Position numbers and translations under genes: made by a program | Source: Dendrocalamus latiflorus | Lineage: Eukaryota; Streptophyta; Magnoliopsida; Poales; Poaceae | Assembly (NCBI GenBank): GCA_017311315.1 | Contig: CM029660.1 | Coordinates: 12,821,430 to 12,885,429, forward strand | Direction of reading: 5' to 3' | DNA: 64,000 nucleotides | Notes under the pieces: generated by a model | Seen by the model: the letters and a program-made list of their open reading frames with translations, nothing else | What the model was told of the DNA's origin: nothing | The model's database searches: none | Shown: positions 54,536 to 64,000 of the stretch, piece by piece | Position numbering within the stretch: the first letter of the stretch is position 1 | How the letters are laid out: each line of letters opens with the position of its first letter

Positions 54536-55445
54536 GCCCTTGCCTAATTACCCCCTTCACATTGTTCCCTATCTCCCTGGCCCCTGTGGCCCTACTACTG
54601 CCGCACTGCAACATGTGGCAGTAGCACCGATAGCGTCTCCACTTTGCATCGAGCCGGCTGCCCTCACTGTCTCCTCCCTAACGGCCCCGCCCCCACCAGA
54701 CTCCTCTCCTCCCTCCCTGGTAACCGCTGCCTCCTTTGTCCTTGCCTATCATTGCCGCTTCATCTCTTCGGCACTCCCTCTCTTTAGCCTCTCTCCTCGT
54801 TGACCACCGCCTGCAGCCTTTTCCTCTCACATGAGTACCAATAGCGGCGTGATGGCTGCGGGCGAGGCAGCGCCAGACCGAGTCACCGTGCTCAACGGGT
54901 CATCGGTCGCCTGTTGGGCTAAGCGTGCTCGGGCCAACCCTACACGGCCCAACCCCTTTCAGTATCATGCCTGGGTTGGAGGGCAGGCACATGGACAAGC
55001 ACGGCACGGCATAGCATCGTGACTTATTCTAGCTAGCCATGCCAGACCTAATCGGGCCATGCCCTATCTGGGCCCATGCCATGCCATGTTGGACGGCCCA
55101 TTTTGCCAGGTTTCACTAGGCATGGTGTTATGTTGCACCCACATGACACGCACAGGCGCACACATAGCGTCCCGGGTTGGCATCCGGGTTGCACAACAAG
55201 AGGTAGTCGAGGCGAGGTGTCTCGGGTTGTGAATTAGGAAACGCAATGCGACATTGCAGAAGGAGCAAGATGGTGCACGTACTCGGTTTCTAGTCCAAAC
55301 TCAACATCGAAACTGAGCTCGAAACAGTGGCCCTCAGTCAATGATAATGGCAGTAGGGCATAGCTCAGCTTGACTCGAGTGGGGTGGCATGGCTCTAGAG
55401 TTTGATGTGTTGGGTGGCATGGCTTCTCACTCAAGTCCCTACGGA
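54536..55445. other. Gypsy-adjacent sequence, no intact gene
   Basis: The right part (about 55234-55445) would be the leader/early internal region of the reverse gypsy element whose primer site is at 55446. The ORF 55234-55500 (-) crosses that site and I do not call it a gene. 54900-55130 carries the cacggcacggcat/gggcccatgccatgcc words. Confidence 0.35.
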
Positions 55446-55456
55446 CGGCGCCAACT
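55446..55456 (-). other. Ty3-gypsy type primer-binding site
   Basis: The minus strand reads gttggcgccgt right after the LTR end. tggcgccgtc-type sites are usual in grass gypsy elements. Confidence 0.65.
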
Positions 55457-56171
55457 ATCGTCGATACGAGATCGAACAGTAAACTTGTAGGCACCTCCAA
55501 TCAGATGTGTAGACCACCGAGGATGCAAAGGGGGGAATCCAACAAGACACTAGCTCTAGAAGTGATGCAAATGCATTGCACAAGTGTAGTCCAAGTTACA
55601 TGTGGCCTCCCTCTCCCTATTTACAAGGGGTCCTATTTATAGTGTGGAGAGGGAAACACCTGAAATTAAAATTTTGCCCTTGGATCTTAGCTTGCACCAA
55701 GAGGTACTTTCATCCATCATGTCAAGCAGATCCTGCTATGCCTAATATTCGCGATGTTACAGGGCCTCAGCATGTGGCTACCCTGGACCTCGTACAGGGT
55801 GGATCCTCGCCAAGGTTTGTCCTTGAACCTTGTATAGGGTGGATCCCCATTACGTCACACCTTGCTGAGGTTGGTCCCCGAACCCCGTCTGGAGTTATCC
55901 TGGACTGGGTTAGTCCTTGGACTCCATTCGAGGTGGATCCCCGATGTGACACGTCTTGCCGAAGTTGTCGTGGCACACTTTGATGCATCTTGTCTTACCG
56001 AAGTTATCGTCAGCCCAAGATAACGTTGGGACCGGCCCTCTCCCAACATGTTGGTCCGGGTGAATCCCCCAATGTATCGTGCTTTGCCGTAGTTGTTGTG
56101 GCACACTTTGGTACATCTTGCCTTGCTGAAGTTATGGTCGGTCCAAGGTAGCGCAGGACTCTCCCCCAACA
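55457..56171 (-). repeat. Ty3-gypsy LTR, reverse orientation
   Basis: On the minus strand it starts TGTTGGGGGAGAGTCC (56171) and ends at the primer site. It contains a two-fold repeat of about 120 bp (ttgccgaagttgtcgtggca... near 55962 and 56085) and repeated gggtggatcc phrases. The matching LTR and coding region are not in the window, so the element is truncated. Confidence 0.65.
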
Positions 56172-56589
56172 GTTAGACCCTGGTTTTTTTATGTCAACAA
56201 GTAGTTAGTTCAAATGGCACGGTACTAAGGTAGTAGGAATTGTGCTGCTATTAAATCTGGAACGACATCATACGGTGCTTGCAGATCTCTGATGTTGCCA
56301 TGGGTAACACTCAATCGCATGAAACAGAAAGAAGAGATGCTGAAATTGCCGTCTGAACAAACACTGGGAGGTACTCTTCCAGTCTTCCCAATGTTTTTCA
56401 GCAGCTTTCAGAGCTGTCGAGGTGCATTGCTTCGTGCCTTCGTCTCAGAACGGCTGGCCAATTCAACCATGGTAGCTACACCTACACATCGATCGAAGAG
56501 GAAGTTCAAACAGGCAAGGATGCAAATGGCACAGTGGCTGTGCGGTGCCATTCTGCCCATCATTGCTTTAGATCCTGCATAAATGATGT
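56172..56589. other. Spacer without a recognised gene
   Basis: The ORF 56292-56582 (96 codons, +) has no domain I recognise. It stops just before the Sirevirus-like LTR and could be a host exon remnant, but there is no evidence for it. Confidence 0.3.
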
Positions 56590-57884
56590 TGTAGGATCAT
56601 CGATAACAATCAGGGGGTGAATAATTGTAATTCCCAGCAGAAGTTTTTTCTCAAATTTTCTATTTTTTATGCACTGCTCATTTTGGTTTGAGCTTCTGGT
56701 TTATTTTTCACTATTCATAAATTTTTGTATTTTTCTAAACTTTTGGCTTTTTTGAGCTTTTTTGCCTGTTCTTTTTTTCACATATTTTTTCTTTTAATTT
56801 TTTTTAAAAAAATCAGTTATACCAAATAAGCCACCTTTAGCTACAGTATAATTTCAGCCAGTTACAGTGCAATTTCAGCCATAAACTACTATTTTTTAGC
56901 CCAACCAAGCGGGGCCTTAATCGTTCAATCTAAAAAAATAGAAATAACAAAAAAGAACGATTTTTTTATCGTACTGTAGCAGTACTGTCTGGCAATGTAG
57001 CAATTATTGTTCAGTACTGTAGCGATTTGCTGTAACGATGTATTGTAGCACCGAAAGACAACGGAAATGATATGTTTAACCCTCAATCACACAATCATTT
57101 TTTTAAATTAAAACTAACTCAGATATATAACAAAAAACATAAACAGATATCAATGCATGGAGAAGCTTTAGAAATTACTAAACAAAGAAAAAGAATAATA
57201 TATGTGAATTAAAAAACTCACAAACTTTTATTAGAAGATGTAGAAACTATTAATCTTGTTTTTTCTCCATCACAGCCACCACAATGCTTCTCTCTATCCA
57301 GCCGCCGCTCACAATTTTTTTCATCGCGTACCGGCCACCGCACCTTCTATTCTTTTTTATACCACCCTTTTTCTTTCTACTCAAAACCCTAATACAACTC
57401 ATTCAACTAGGACTGGGTCTTTTTACCTTAACTAGGCTTTTAGCTCACTAATTTTCAAGGGACCCGAAACCCTTCCTAACATGGGTTTTTGCACGTCCGA
57501 TTTTTCAACTCATCACGTGTCGAAGCCTCTAGAACAACACCTCCCTTAGATTCTCCACGCACCATCCACCTTTGATCTCCATGCGCCCCAAGCATAAGCC
57601 CGATCATCAAGTGACATCCTTGACCGTCTGAACCTCGGATCTCCCATCCTAGTCCCGGTCCACCTCGTTACTGACCATGATCGCCTCCATGCTCAATATG
57701 CACATGCAAAGACCAAATAATATTTTTCCAGCACAAGTTCATCCCAACTTGACCAACATCAGTCCACACACGCCATACGCCTTGCATAACACCGATAAGC
57801 AGTATTATAAAATATTCATCATAAAGTAACCATTGTCAATTATTCATCACCAAAATATCCTAGACCTAGCCACATGGTCTAACA
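56590..57884 (-). repeat. Sirevirus-like 3' LTR with MITE insertion
   Basis: 1295 bp. It matches 60443-61469 except for the insertion at 56672-56916. The polypurine tract (minus: caagggggagat, 57885-57896) adjoins it. Confidence 0.87.
56672..56916. mobile_element. Tourist-like insertion in the LTR, 245 bp
   Basis: It is absent from the other LTR, which has one TTA at the site. TTA is duplicated at 56669-56671 and 56917-56919. Its ends (tgcactgctcattttggttt and ...ccaaccaagcggggcc) are only weakly inverted, so the left terminal repeat has decayed. Confidence 0.65.
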
Positions 57885-59005
57885 ATCTCCCCCTTGATGA
57901 ATATATTGACAACACCTCAAGATTGTATGATGAATTAGCTTCAAACAGATATAAGCGAAGAACTGAAGCTGAAAAAGCATTTTAAGCCACAATCTCAAAT
58001 CTCTTGAAAAACTTTTCCCCTCAACACAAGAGAGGCAAAGTTAGCAAATTTCTCCAATATCTCTCCATTCTCTTTAATTTCTCACAAAGCACACCAAATC
58101 TCTCCCCCTTTGGCAATGTAATCATCAAGAAAATTCAAAGAAGGAATAATTCTAAGAAGGAGCAATGATAGTAAAAAATTAAGAAGCTTTGTAGATTATA
58201 CAAGTCATTGTGCATTGATTAAATAAAGGAACCAAGCCATATTTTTTTAGTAGAGCTATCTAGATCATATAAAATCATATATCATATAGCAATGTCAAAA
58301 CCAGTCTTGAGCATGATTAAGCAATTTATATTAATAACAGGCATCTCAACAATGACCAAATCACTTATAAAGAGCACAATGAGATATCACAACAAAAAGT
58401 CAAAGCCTAAAAGTGAAGCAAATTTTAAATTCAGATGAGCTAGCAGTCTCATATAACAACCTATTGCTCCACACTCAATTCATAGGCATGTGGCATGCTT
58501 GTAGCATACTTCTTTTCATAATGAAATGCTTGTAGCATACTTGTTTTAGATGGTTGCATGCTAGAAGCATACTTCTTTTTATTTGTGCACTTTTGTGCCT
58601 TTTTCATTTTATGTACCATGGCATGCTTGAAGCATACGTCTTTTCAATTGTCTCTTTCTTTTTTATAACATGCCAAATTGAGTGATCATAAAAAGATCGC
58701 AATATGAAACATGCGAGCTTCACAGCCAAGATTTAAAACAAGACTCACAGTCATGCTAATCCTTTTCGATGAACATCGTAGCGTACTATCTATAATCAAT
58801 CTAGTCAAAGTATTCTGTCATATCATATTTTAGTTCAAGTATAGCAAATTAATTATAACTAGTCATGATCAAAACTACACAGCATATGTGTAAATATGAT
58901 AAAGAAAGCTCTACAACTCTTTTAATTTCAATAGCTTGGACTTGTTGATTTATTTGACAAGTATAATAAACAAAGCTTCTAAAATTTTTAAACTACAAGC
59001 TCCCC

Positions 59006-59239
59006 TCAAAATAATCCCATAAGATGTAACACACTCAACTCACTTCGCAAGTGTGCAAAACGAGAAGTATCAAGTGATTTCGTGTGAATATCAGCAACTT
59101 GAGAATCTAATAAGATGTAAGACAATATCATCTTTTTCACATGGTCTCTCAGAAAGTGAAATATCTTGGAAGCCATCAAAGAGAGTGAAGAGCCATCAAG
59201 TGTTCCAATCAAGCAATAATGTAAAAGACCGGAACCCAA
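59006..59239 (-). pseudogene. Copia RNase H tail
   Basis: M-A-S-K-I-F-H-F-L-R-D-H-V-K-K is followed by S-Q-V-A-D-I-H-T-K-S-L-D-T-S-R-F-A-H-L-R, the closing part of Sirevirus RNase H. The sequence before it (L-D-G-S-S-L-S-L) marks the junction with deleted pol, and the same junction occurs at about 30590-30655. The region 57897-59005 to its left is 3' non-coding with attagaag-type AT-rich sequence and repeated gcatgcttgtagcatac phrases. Confidence 0.8.
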
Positions 59240-59536
59240 TCTATCTCATGTTCTCCATCCTTGTCAACTATTCTTACATCACAGGAAACATCGGTCTCAC
59301 AGTACTAGGGTTAGTGAAATAAGATCTAGGAATCCAATACTGAGACACATGACGTACAGGAGCAACAAAGCTAGAACCAAAATCACATGCATGTGGGTGA
59401 TCAGAATACCGAAAAGAATGTGAATTATTTGAATTAAATTCTAATATAGCATGTGAAGTAGATTTAAAACCATCAAAAAAATTTCTAAAAACATAGCTTT
59501 CGCAGTTATTCTAGGAACAAAAGAGGTTGTATGTTT

Positions 59537-59824
59537 TTATCTTAAAGCATTCAATCTTTCTTTCTTCTCTTTCTTAGCACGTCTAAAGCAAAATTCATGT
59601 AAATGTCCATCTTTTTCACAGTAGGTGCAATGAAATTTAACATATTTAGAATTCTTTTGAGATGATAATCTAACACCCTGTTGGAGAGAAGTACAAGCTG
59701 CTCTTCTAGAATTTCCTCTAATTATCATCTGAAATAGAGCACAATGTAGACAAAAAATAATAGAAGAACTAGAAGAACTGTCAGCTTGGTTAATCACTAA
59801 ACCCGAAGAATTAGTCCTGACCAA
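59537..59824 (-). pseudogene. Sirevirus-like Gag zinc knuckle segment
   Basis: C-T-Y-C-E-K-D-G-H-L-H-E-F-C-F-R-R-A-K-K-E-K-K-E-R at the C-terminal end matches the knuckle plus basic tail of the other member (29800-29890). Confidence 0.8.
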
Positions 59825-60420
59825 AACATCAATCTCATGTGTTTTCCATCTTGGAATAAAGATTATTCAAAGTAAGTGCTTTCATATTAATAGAATGATT
59901 AATAGTAGTGACTAACACATTCAAACAGATATATCCAAAGCATTTAAAATTCGACGAGCATTGTCAATATCAGAATATGTCACATCTACAGATTGCAAAT
60001 CACTAACAATTTTATTGAAGCGATCAAAAAGAGCATTTACTGAATCTCCATGTTTCATCTCAAATTTAGAATACTCTTTTTTAAATTGATTCTGACGCAC
60101 ACCTTTAACAGATTTAGATCCTTCATGATAATTAGCTAGAGTGGTCTAAATTTTATTTATAGATTTAAGGTGAGTAATTCTGACAAACTCGTTTCTACTT
60201 AAACCTTGCAACAAGATATTTCTAGCATTAGCATTAGCTTCAACATCAGAGGAATTTTTAGTTGTAACAACAGGAGGCACTTCATATGTATTTCAACTTT
60301 TTGTCAAATAGAATTACCTTGTGCTTAAAGAAAAACCTATATGCGTGTTTTCCAATAGAGATAATCGGATCCATAAAAAAACGGTGGCTTACCTGAAAAG
60401 CGATCATGATCTGATGCCAT
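59825..60420 (-). pseudogene. Sirevirus-like Gag, N-terminal region, degenerate
   Basis: The ATG at 60418-60420 opens M-A-S-D-H-D-R-F-S-G-K-P-P and Y-L-Y-W-K-T-R-I, then stops. Fragments of the Gag core continue in broken frames (around 60000-60200, the minus-strand counterpart of the L-C-S-Y-H-E-G segment at 28090). Confidence 0.7.
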
Positions 60421-60428
60421 TGTAACCT

Positions 60429-60440
60429 GCTTTGATACCA
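60429..60440 (-). other. Primer-binding site
   Basis: The minus strand reads tggtatcaaagc two bases inside the LTR, complementary to tRNA-iMet with one change. Confidence 0.8.
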
Positions 60441-60442
60441 CT

Positions 60443-61469
60443 TGTAGGATTGTTAATGGCAATCAGAGGGGAGTGAATGATTGTAATTGTCAGTGGAAGT
60501 TTTTTCTCAAATTTTCTGTCTTTTAATCGTTCAATCTGAAAAATAGAAATAACAAAAAAAAGAACGAATTTTTTCGATCGTACTGTAGCAGTACTGTTCA
60601 GCACTGTAGCGATTAATGCTCGGTACTGTAGTAATGTATTGTAGCACTGAAAAATAACATAAACGATACGCTTAACCCTCAATCACACAATCAATTTTTT
60701 TAATTAAAACTAACTCACATATGTAAGAAAAAACATAGATAGATATCAATGTAATTTAGAAGCTTTAGAAATTACCAAACAAAGAAAAAGAATAATATCT
60801 GTGAATTAAAAAACTCAAAAACTTTTATTAGAAAACGTAGAAACTATTCATCTTGTTTTTTTCTCTATCACAGCCGCCGCAATGCTTCTCTCTATCCAGC
60901 CACCGATCACGATTTTTTTCGTCGCGTACCAGCCACCTTCTATTCTGTTTTATACCACCCTTTTTTCTATTCAATACCCTAATACAACTCATTCAGTTAG
61001 GTCTAGGCCTCCTCAACTAGGCTTTTGACCCACTAATTTTCAAGGGACCCGAAACCCTTTCTAACATAGGTTTTTACACGTTCGACTTTTCAACTCATCA
61101 TGTGTCGAAGCCTGTAGGACCACACCTCCCGTAGCTTCTACATGCACCATTCACCTCTAATCTCCATGCGCCCCAAGCATGAGCCCGACTATCTCGTGAC
61201 ATTCTTGACCGTTTCAACCTCGGATCTCCCATCCTAGTCCTGGTCCACGTCGTCACTGACCATGATCGCCTCCATGCTCAACTTGCACATGCAAAGACTA
61301 AAGAATATTTTTTCAGCACAAGTTCGTCCCAATTTGACCAACATCAGTCCACACATGTCATACGTCTCGCGTAACACCGATAAGCAGTATTAGAAAATAT
61401 TCATTATAAAGTAACTATTGTCAATTATTTATCACCAAGATATTCTAGATCTAGCCACATAGTCTAATA
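60443..61469 (-). repeat. Sirevirus-like 5' LTR
   Basis: 1027 bp. The minus strand starts TATTAGACTATGTGG, where the other LTR has TGTTAGACCATGTGG, so the first dinucleotide has mutated. Confidence 0.87.
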
Positions 61470-61574
61470 GATGTATACACCGACCTATCTTGGCCCAAAA
61501 AGTAAATTAGAGTACTAGTTTAGTACTGATGATGGCAATACAATGTGCCACACACCATTGAAACGCATCGTTCC

Positions 61575-62087
61575 TCAAGACTGTCCTCGCACGGCAACTT
61601 CCACGGCCGGCACGGCGGGGGCAACGTCGACGCGAGATCGGCACACCGGGCACGTCCTGTGAGACCACAGCCACACGTCGATGCACCCTTCGTGGAACAG
61701 GTGCGTGCACGCTGGCAGCTGCTTCACCACCTCCATTGGCCTGATCTCGCCGAGGCAGACCGCGCACTCGTCGCCCCCTCCGCCGCCGCACCCCTTCTTC
61801 TCGTACTTGTACACCGGCAGGCTAGCGATCACGGCCGCGCCTAGCCCGACGGCCGGTTCCCGGGGAAGGGTGGCGATGGACGGCGCCGTCTCTCCAGTTT
61901 CTTGCTCGCGTAGGCGTTGCCCCCTGGAGCGACTGCGCACGCGGTCGCACAGCCCAGTGATGAGGAGGAAGGCGAACAAGATGGCGGCGATGCGCCCCGT
62001 GATGGGCCAGGGGACGCGGGCGACGTACAGCACGACGCAAGATACGGTCAACGGAGGGACGACGATGAGCGCGAGCTTGAGCGGCAT
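61575..62087 (-). CDS. RING-H2 finger protein, ATL-type E3 ubiquitin ligase
   Basis: An intronless gene for 170 residues. Hydrophobic spans at about 5-23 and 29-47 predict one or two N-terminal membrane segments, followed by a basic R-S-R-S-R-G. A GLD-like box G-L-G-A-A-V-I-A-S-L-P-V-Y (about 81-93) precedes the finger, as in ATL proteins. All ligands are present: C108, C111, C127, H129, H132, C135, C146 and C149, with I-D-V-W-L and C-P-V-C. It should act as a membrane-bound ubiquitin ligase; the substrate is unknown. Strong GC bias and no frame break suggest a functional host gene. The ATG at 62085-62087 is the first in frame and starts the hydrophobic segment. A retroelement lies 105 bp beyond its stop. 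Confidence 0.88.
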   Translation of the reverse strand: MPLKLALIVVPPLTVSCVVLYVARVPWPITGRIAAILFAFLLITGLCDRVRSRSRGQRLREQETGETAPSIATLPREPAVGLGAAVIASLPVYKYEKKGCGGGGGDECAVCLGEIRPMEVVKQLPACTHLFHEGCIDVWLWSHRTCPVCRSRVDVAPAVPAVEVAVRGQS

Positions 62088-62764
62088 GACGTCGCCGATT
62101 GATTCACTCCGATTAATCGGATTTTCGTGGGTGCGGATTTTAGTTTTTCTGGAATCGGATGGATCAAATGGTCGTCAGCGTGTTTCCTAGTTGGGTTATT
62201 CCAATTTCCATGTGTCTGTGCCGGCCGGTGACTGAGAGCTTATCGGTCACGACAAGCCATCTTGTAGTTTACGTGCTCAGATTGATCCGATCAGGCATAC
62301 TAACGGCGTGTAATTCTCCGGCCTTAGCGTTAGCTGCGTTCCTCGCAAGAGAGATAGCTGTGTTTGGATTTGATTTTTGGCCTGTTTAGGCTCCGTTTTG
62401 AATACGTGGATTTCATAGGCTATGAGAATCATGAGTTAAAAATAGCGCCAGTGTGTAAAAAAAATGGAAAAAGTATTTGGATTCTCTCAAACTTTGACTA
62501 CATCCACAAAAAGTATTTTAATTTACTACACGCAAATAATATTACTAGATTTTGTTATCTTTTTTTATTTGTGGAGTACCCAGTACAACTTATAGACACC
62601 CATACACGTACACCACCACACGTATGCACTCACACACACCATAACGCCTATAGAAGACTAGAAGAGTGGAGCTTAATGAAGAAATAAAGAAGTCACCACC
62701 GGTGCCTCGCTTATGATGGGTACATCGCCTCTCATTGAAAGAAATCCTCCTAAATGAGACACGC
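62088..62764. other. Upstream region of the RING-H2 gene with interspersed-repeat remnants
   Basis: The first 200 bp are probably the promoter/5' UTR. From about 62585 the sequence (cacccatacacgtacacc, gaagtcaccaccggtgcctc, tctcattgaaagaaatcc) resembles a common grass interspersed repeat whose identity I cannot fix. No gene is seen. Confidence 0.35.
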
Positions 62765-63651
62765 TGTCGGGACCCCGGATTTCCGAACCCGGACCCTCTG
62801 TGTATTACTGCACTAGTCCCAGATCAAAGCTAGTGCACACAGTTAAACAGAAATGAATACATAACCAGCAACGCTTTATTACAATATTAAAGAGTACAGA
62901 CCGAAAGGTCTCATTATTACAATTGAGGTTTCAAGACCTCGCAGACACGAAACACAACGGAAGCAAAAGATAAACTCGGTGAAGACCCATCAATACGCCA
63001 CAGGCAATTGACTGGGGAAGCGCGACCTAGTTCTCCGGGAAAAAAATCCATCACAGCCGCAAGCGAAGCAGTAGTCGTAGTCTCCCTCTTGAGTTTCGTA
63101 TTCCTCTGGTTATTATTTTTGAGTGTAGCATGTGAGTACATAAAGTACTCCGCAAGTCTTGGGAAAAATGCAATAGATGCAAGGCTTGACAAAGGAAGGC
63201 TATATGGTTCTTTTGCACAAAGCAATGTTTTAATTTCAATTACTACTAATTATTTTCAAAGGCATCAATTTAATAAAGTAAATGTTTTAGCAGAAACTAT
63301 CATTAACTTTCTAGTGAAGGTTCCAACTACCAACACTAGCTAACCAATTACAATTGGTCAAGTTTTAAACTGCGGGTTCCATCCACCCTCTCTGGCTCCA
63401 ACCGGCAGGATACCCTTCCGAGAGTTCCCTCCACTCTCGGAATACAAAAACTTTGATTTTAAAATCAAAACCAGAAATCTACCATGTGAAAGCATTCCTT
63501 GCCCGCCCTTGACCGTGGGCACGGCTATTCGAATAGTTTTACACTCTGCGGAGGTTGTACAACTTTACCCACAAGAGATAAATTATCCTAAAAGTCAACA
63601 CGCTTCCTTTGGCATGAGACCCAGATAAAATATCACAAAACTTTTACCTTA
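62765..63651. repeat. Gypsy-type LTR fragment interrupted by a CACTA element
   Basis: tgtcgggaccccggatttcc is a typical start of a grass gypsy LTR. The sequence runs without a gene to the CACTA terminus. ORFs 62917-63225 (-) and 63008-63343 (+) have no domain. Confidence 0.45.
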
Positions 63652-64000
63652 CACTACTACAGAAGAGGCTATACTGGACGGCTACATCACAGACGGTTAG
63701 ACAAAACCGTCTGTGATTGACACTAACACAGACGGTTTTAATTTGGACACCGTCTGTGTTAGTGGTCGAGTATCCCAGACGGTCCTTAAGGTTGAACCGT
63801 CTGTGATACTTTATTATCACAAACGGTTTTTTATTAAAAACCGTCTGTGATAATATGGAATTATCACAAACGATTTTTAATTAAAAACCGTCAGTGTTGT
63901 CTAGACTATCACAGACGTTTCTTCTTAAGAAACCGTCTGTGAATGTTCACAGACGGTTTTTGACAAGAACCGTCTGTGATGTCCTTTGTCTGTCATATTC
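63652..64000. mobile_element. CACTA (En/Spm) transposon terminus, cut by the window end
   Basis: It starts CACTACTACAGAAGAGG after TTA, a candidate 3-bp target copy. About fourteen acagacggt/accgtctgt words follow in alternating orientation, the sub-terminal repeats to which CACTA transposases bind. The rest of the element, including any transposase, is outside the window. Confidence 0.85.

Larger units (their letters stand above)
56590..61469 (-). mobile_element. Sirevirus-like copia element, non-autonomous, reverse orientation
   Basis: LTRs 56590-57884 and 60443-61469 read TGTTAGACCATGTGG...ATCCTACA on the minus strand. A perfect GATGT duplication flanks the element (56585-56589 and 61470-61474). 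Primer site, Gag with a zinc knuckle, an RNase H tail and a polypurine tract are present in 2.56 kb of internal sequence. Protease, integrase and RT are gone. The same family and same internal layout occur at 23194-33987. Confidence 0.9.

Noticed and set aside
54534..54803. 89-codon Pro/Ser-rich ORF after the 23-bp minisatellite
   Set aside because: Composition-driven, no domain.
56292..56582. 96-codon ORF ending at the Sirevirus-like LTR
   Set aside because: No recognised domain; could be a host exon remnant, but nothing in the sequence supports it.
61545..62190. Plus-strand ORFs of 99 and 169 codons over the second RING-H2 gene
   Set aside because: Antisense shadows of a GC-rich gene.

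Overview
The window is eukaryotic nuclear DNA from a grass (Poaceae), probably a panicoid. The evidence is Ty1-copia, Sirevirus-like and Ty3-gypsy LTR retrotransposons, Tourist, Stowaway and hAT-type MITEs, a Helitron-like terminus, a CACTA terminus, GT-AG introns and GC-rich first exons. There are no operons and I see no tRNA or rRNA genes. It is mostly nested transposons around a few host-type genes.

Layout: 1-2710 holds the 3' ends of two nested copia elements. A RING-H2 (ATL-type) gene lies at 3364-3864 (-), with a Tourist MITE upstream at 4302-4514. A complete but decayed copia element in reverse orientation fills 4793-10384 (TSD TTCTA), with a younger MITE inside its 5' LTR. From 12495 to 23146 there is a probable gene-capturing Helitron. 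It carries a GC-rich exon, an unidentified broken gene, two exons of an NAD-isocitrate dehydrogenase regulatory subunit, a Ty3-gypsy LTR/leader fragment, and a 12-exon gene (20083-22914) that can be spliced on paper into an unbroken 624-residue protein with two Ulp1/C48 cysteine-protease-like domains.

23194-33987 is a Sirevirus-like non-autonomous element whose 5' LTR alone carries a 936-bp triplication. 34027-34287 is a Stowaway MITE. 34924 to about 39100 is a gypsy LTR/leader with a 27-bp minisatellite. 39312-43639 holds further copia and Sirevirus-like LTR pieces. 43654-45640 is a three-tier tandem-repeat block. 46640-51025 is a second copia element (TSD TAGCC), related in gag and integrase to the first. 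51117-56171 has a hAT-like MITE (TSD GGCCCAGG), two more MITEs, a minisatellite and a reversed gypsy LTR. 56590-61469 is a second member of the non-autonomous Sirevirus-like family, in reverse (TSD GATGT). It sits about 105 bp past the stop of a second RING-H2 gene (61575-62087, -). The window ends in a gypsy-like LTR fragment cut by a CACTA terminus (63652 on) made of consecutive hairpins.

The plausible host-type coding genes are the two RING-H2 ubiquitin ligases and the double Ulp1-like gene. The other long ORFs are transposon fragments or low-complexity artefacts. The most unusual items are the Ulp1 tandem protein (catalytic Cys kept in domain 1, Ser in its place in domain 2) inside a Helitron behind a gypsy promoter fragment, the LTR-restricted 936-bp triplication, the shared pol-deletion junction of the two Sirevirus-like elements, and the hairpin train at the CACTA end. 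All assignments come from reading the sequence; no database search was run.
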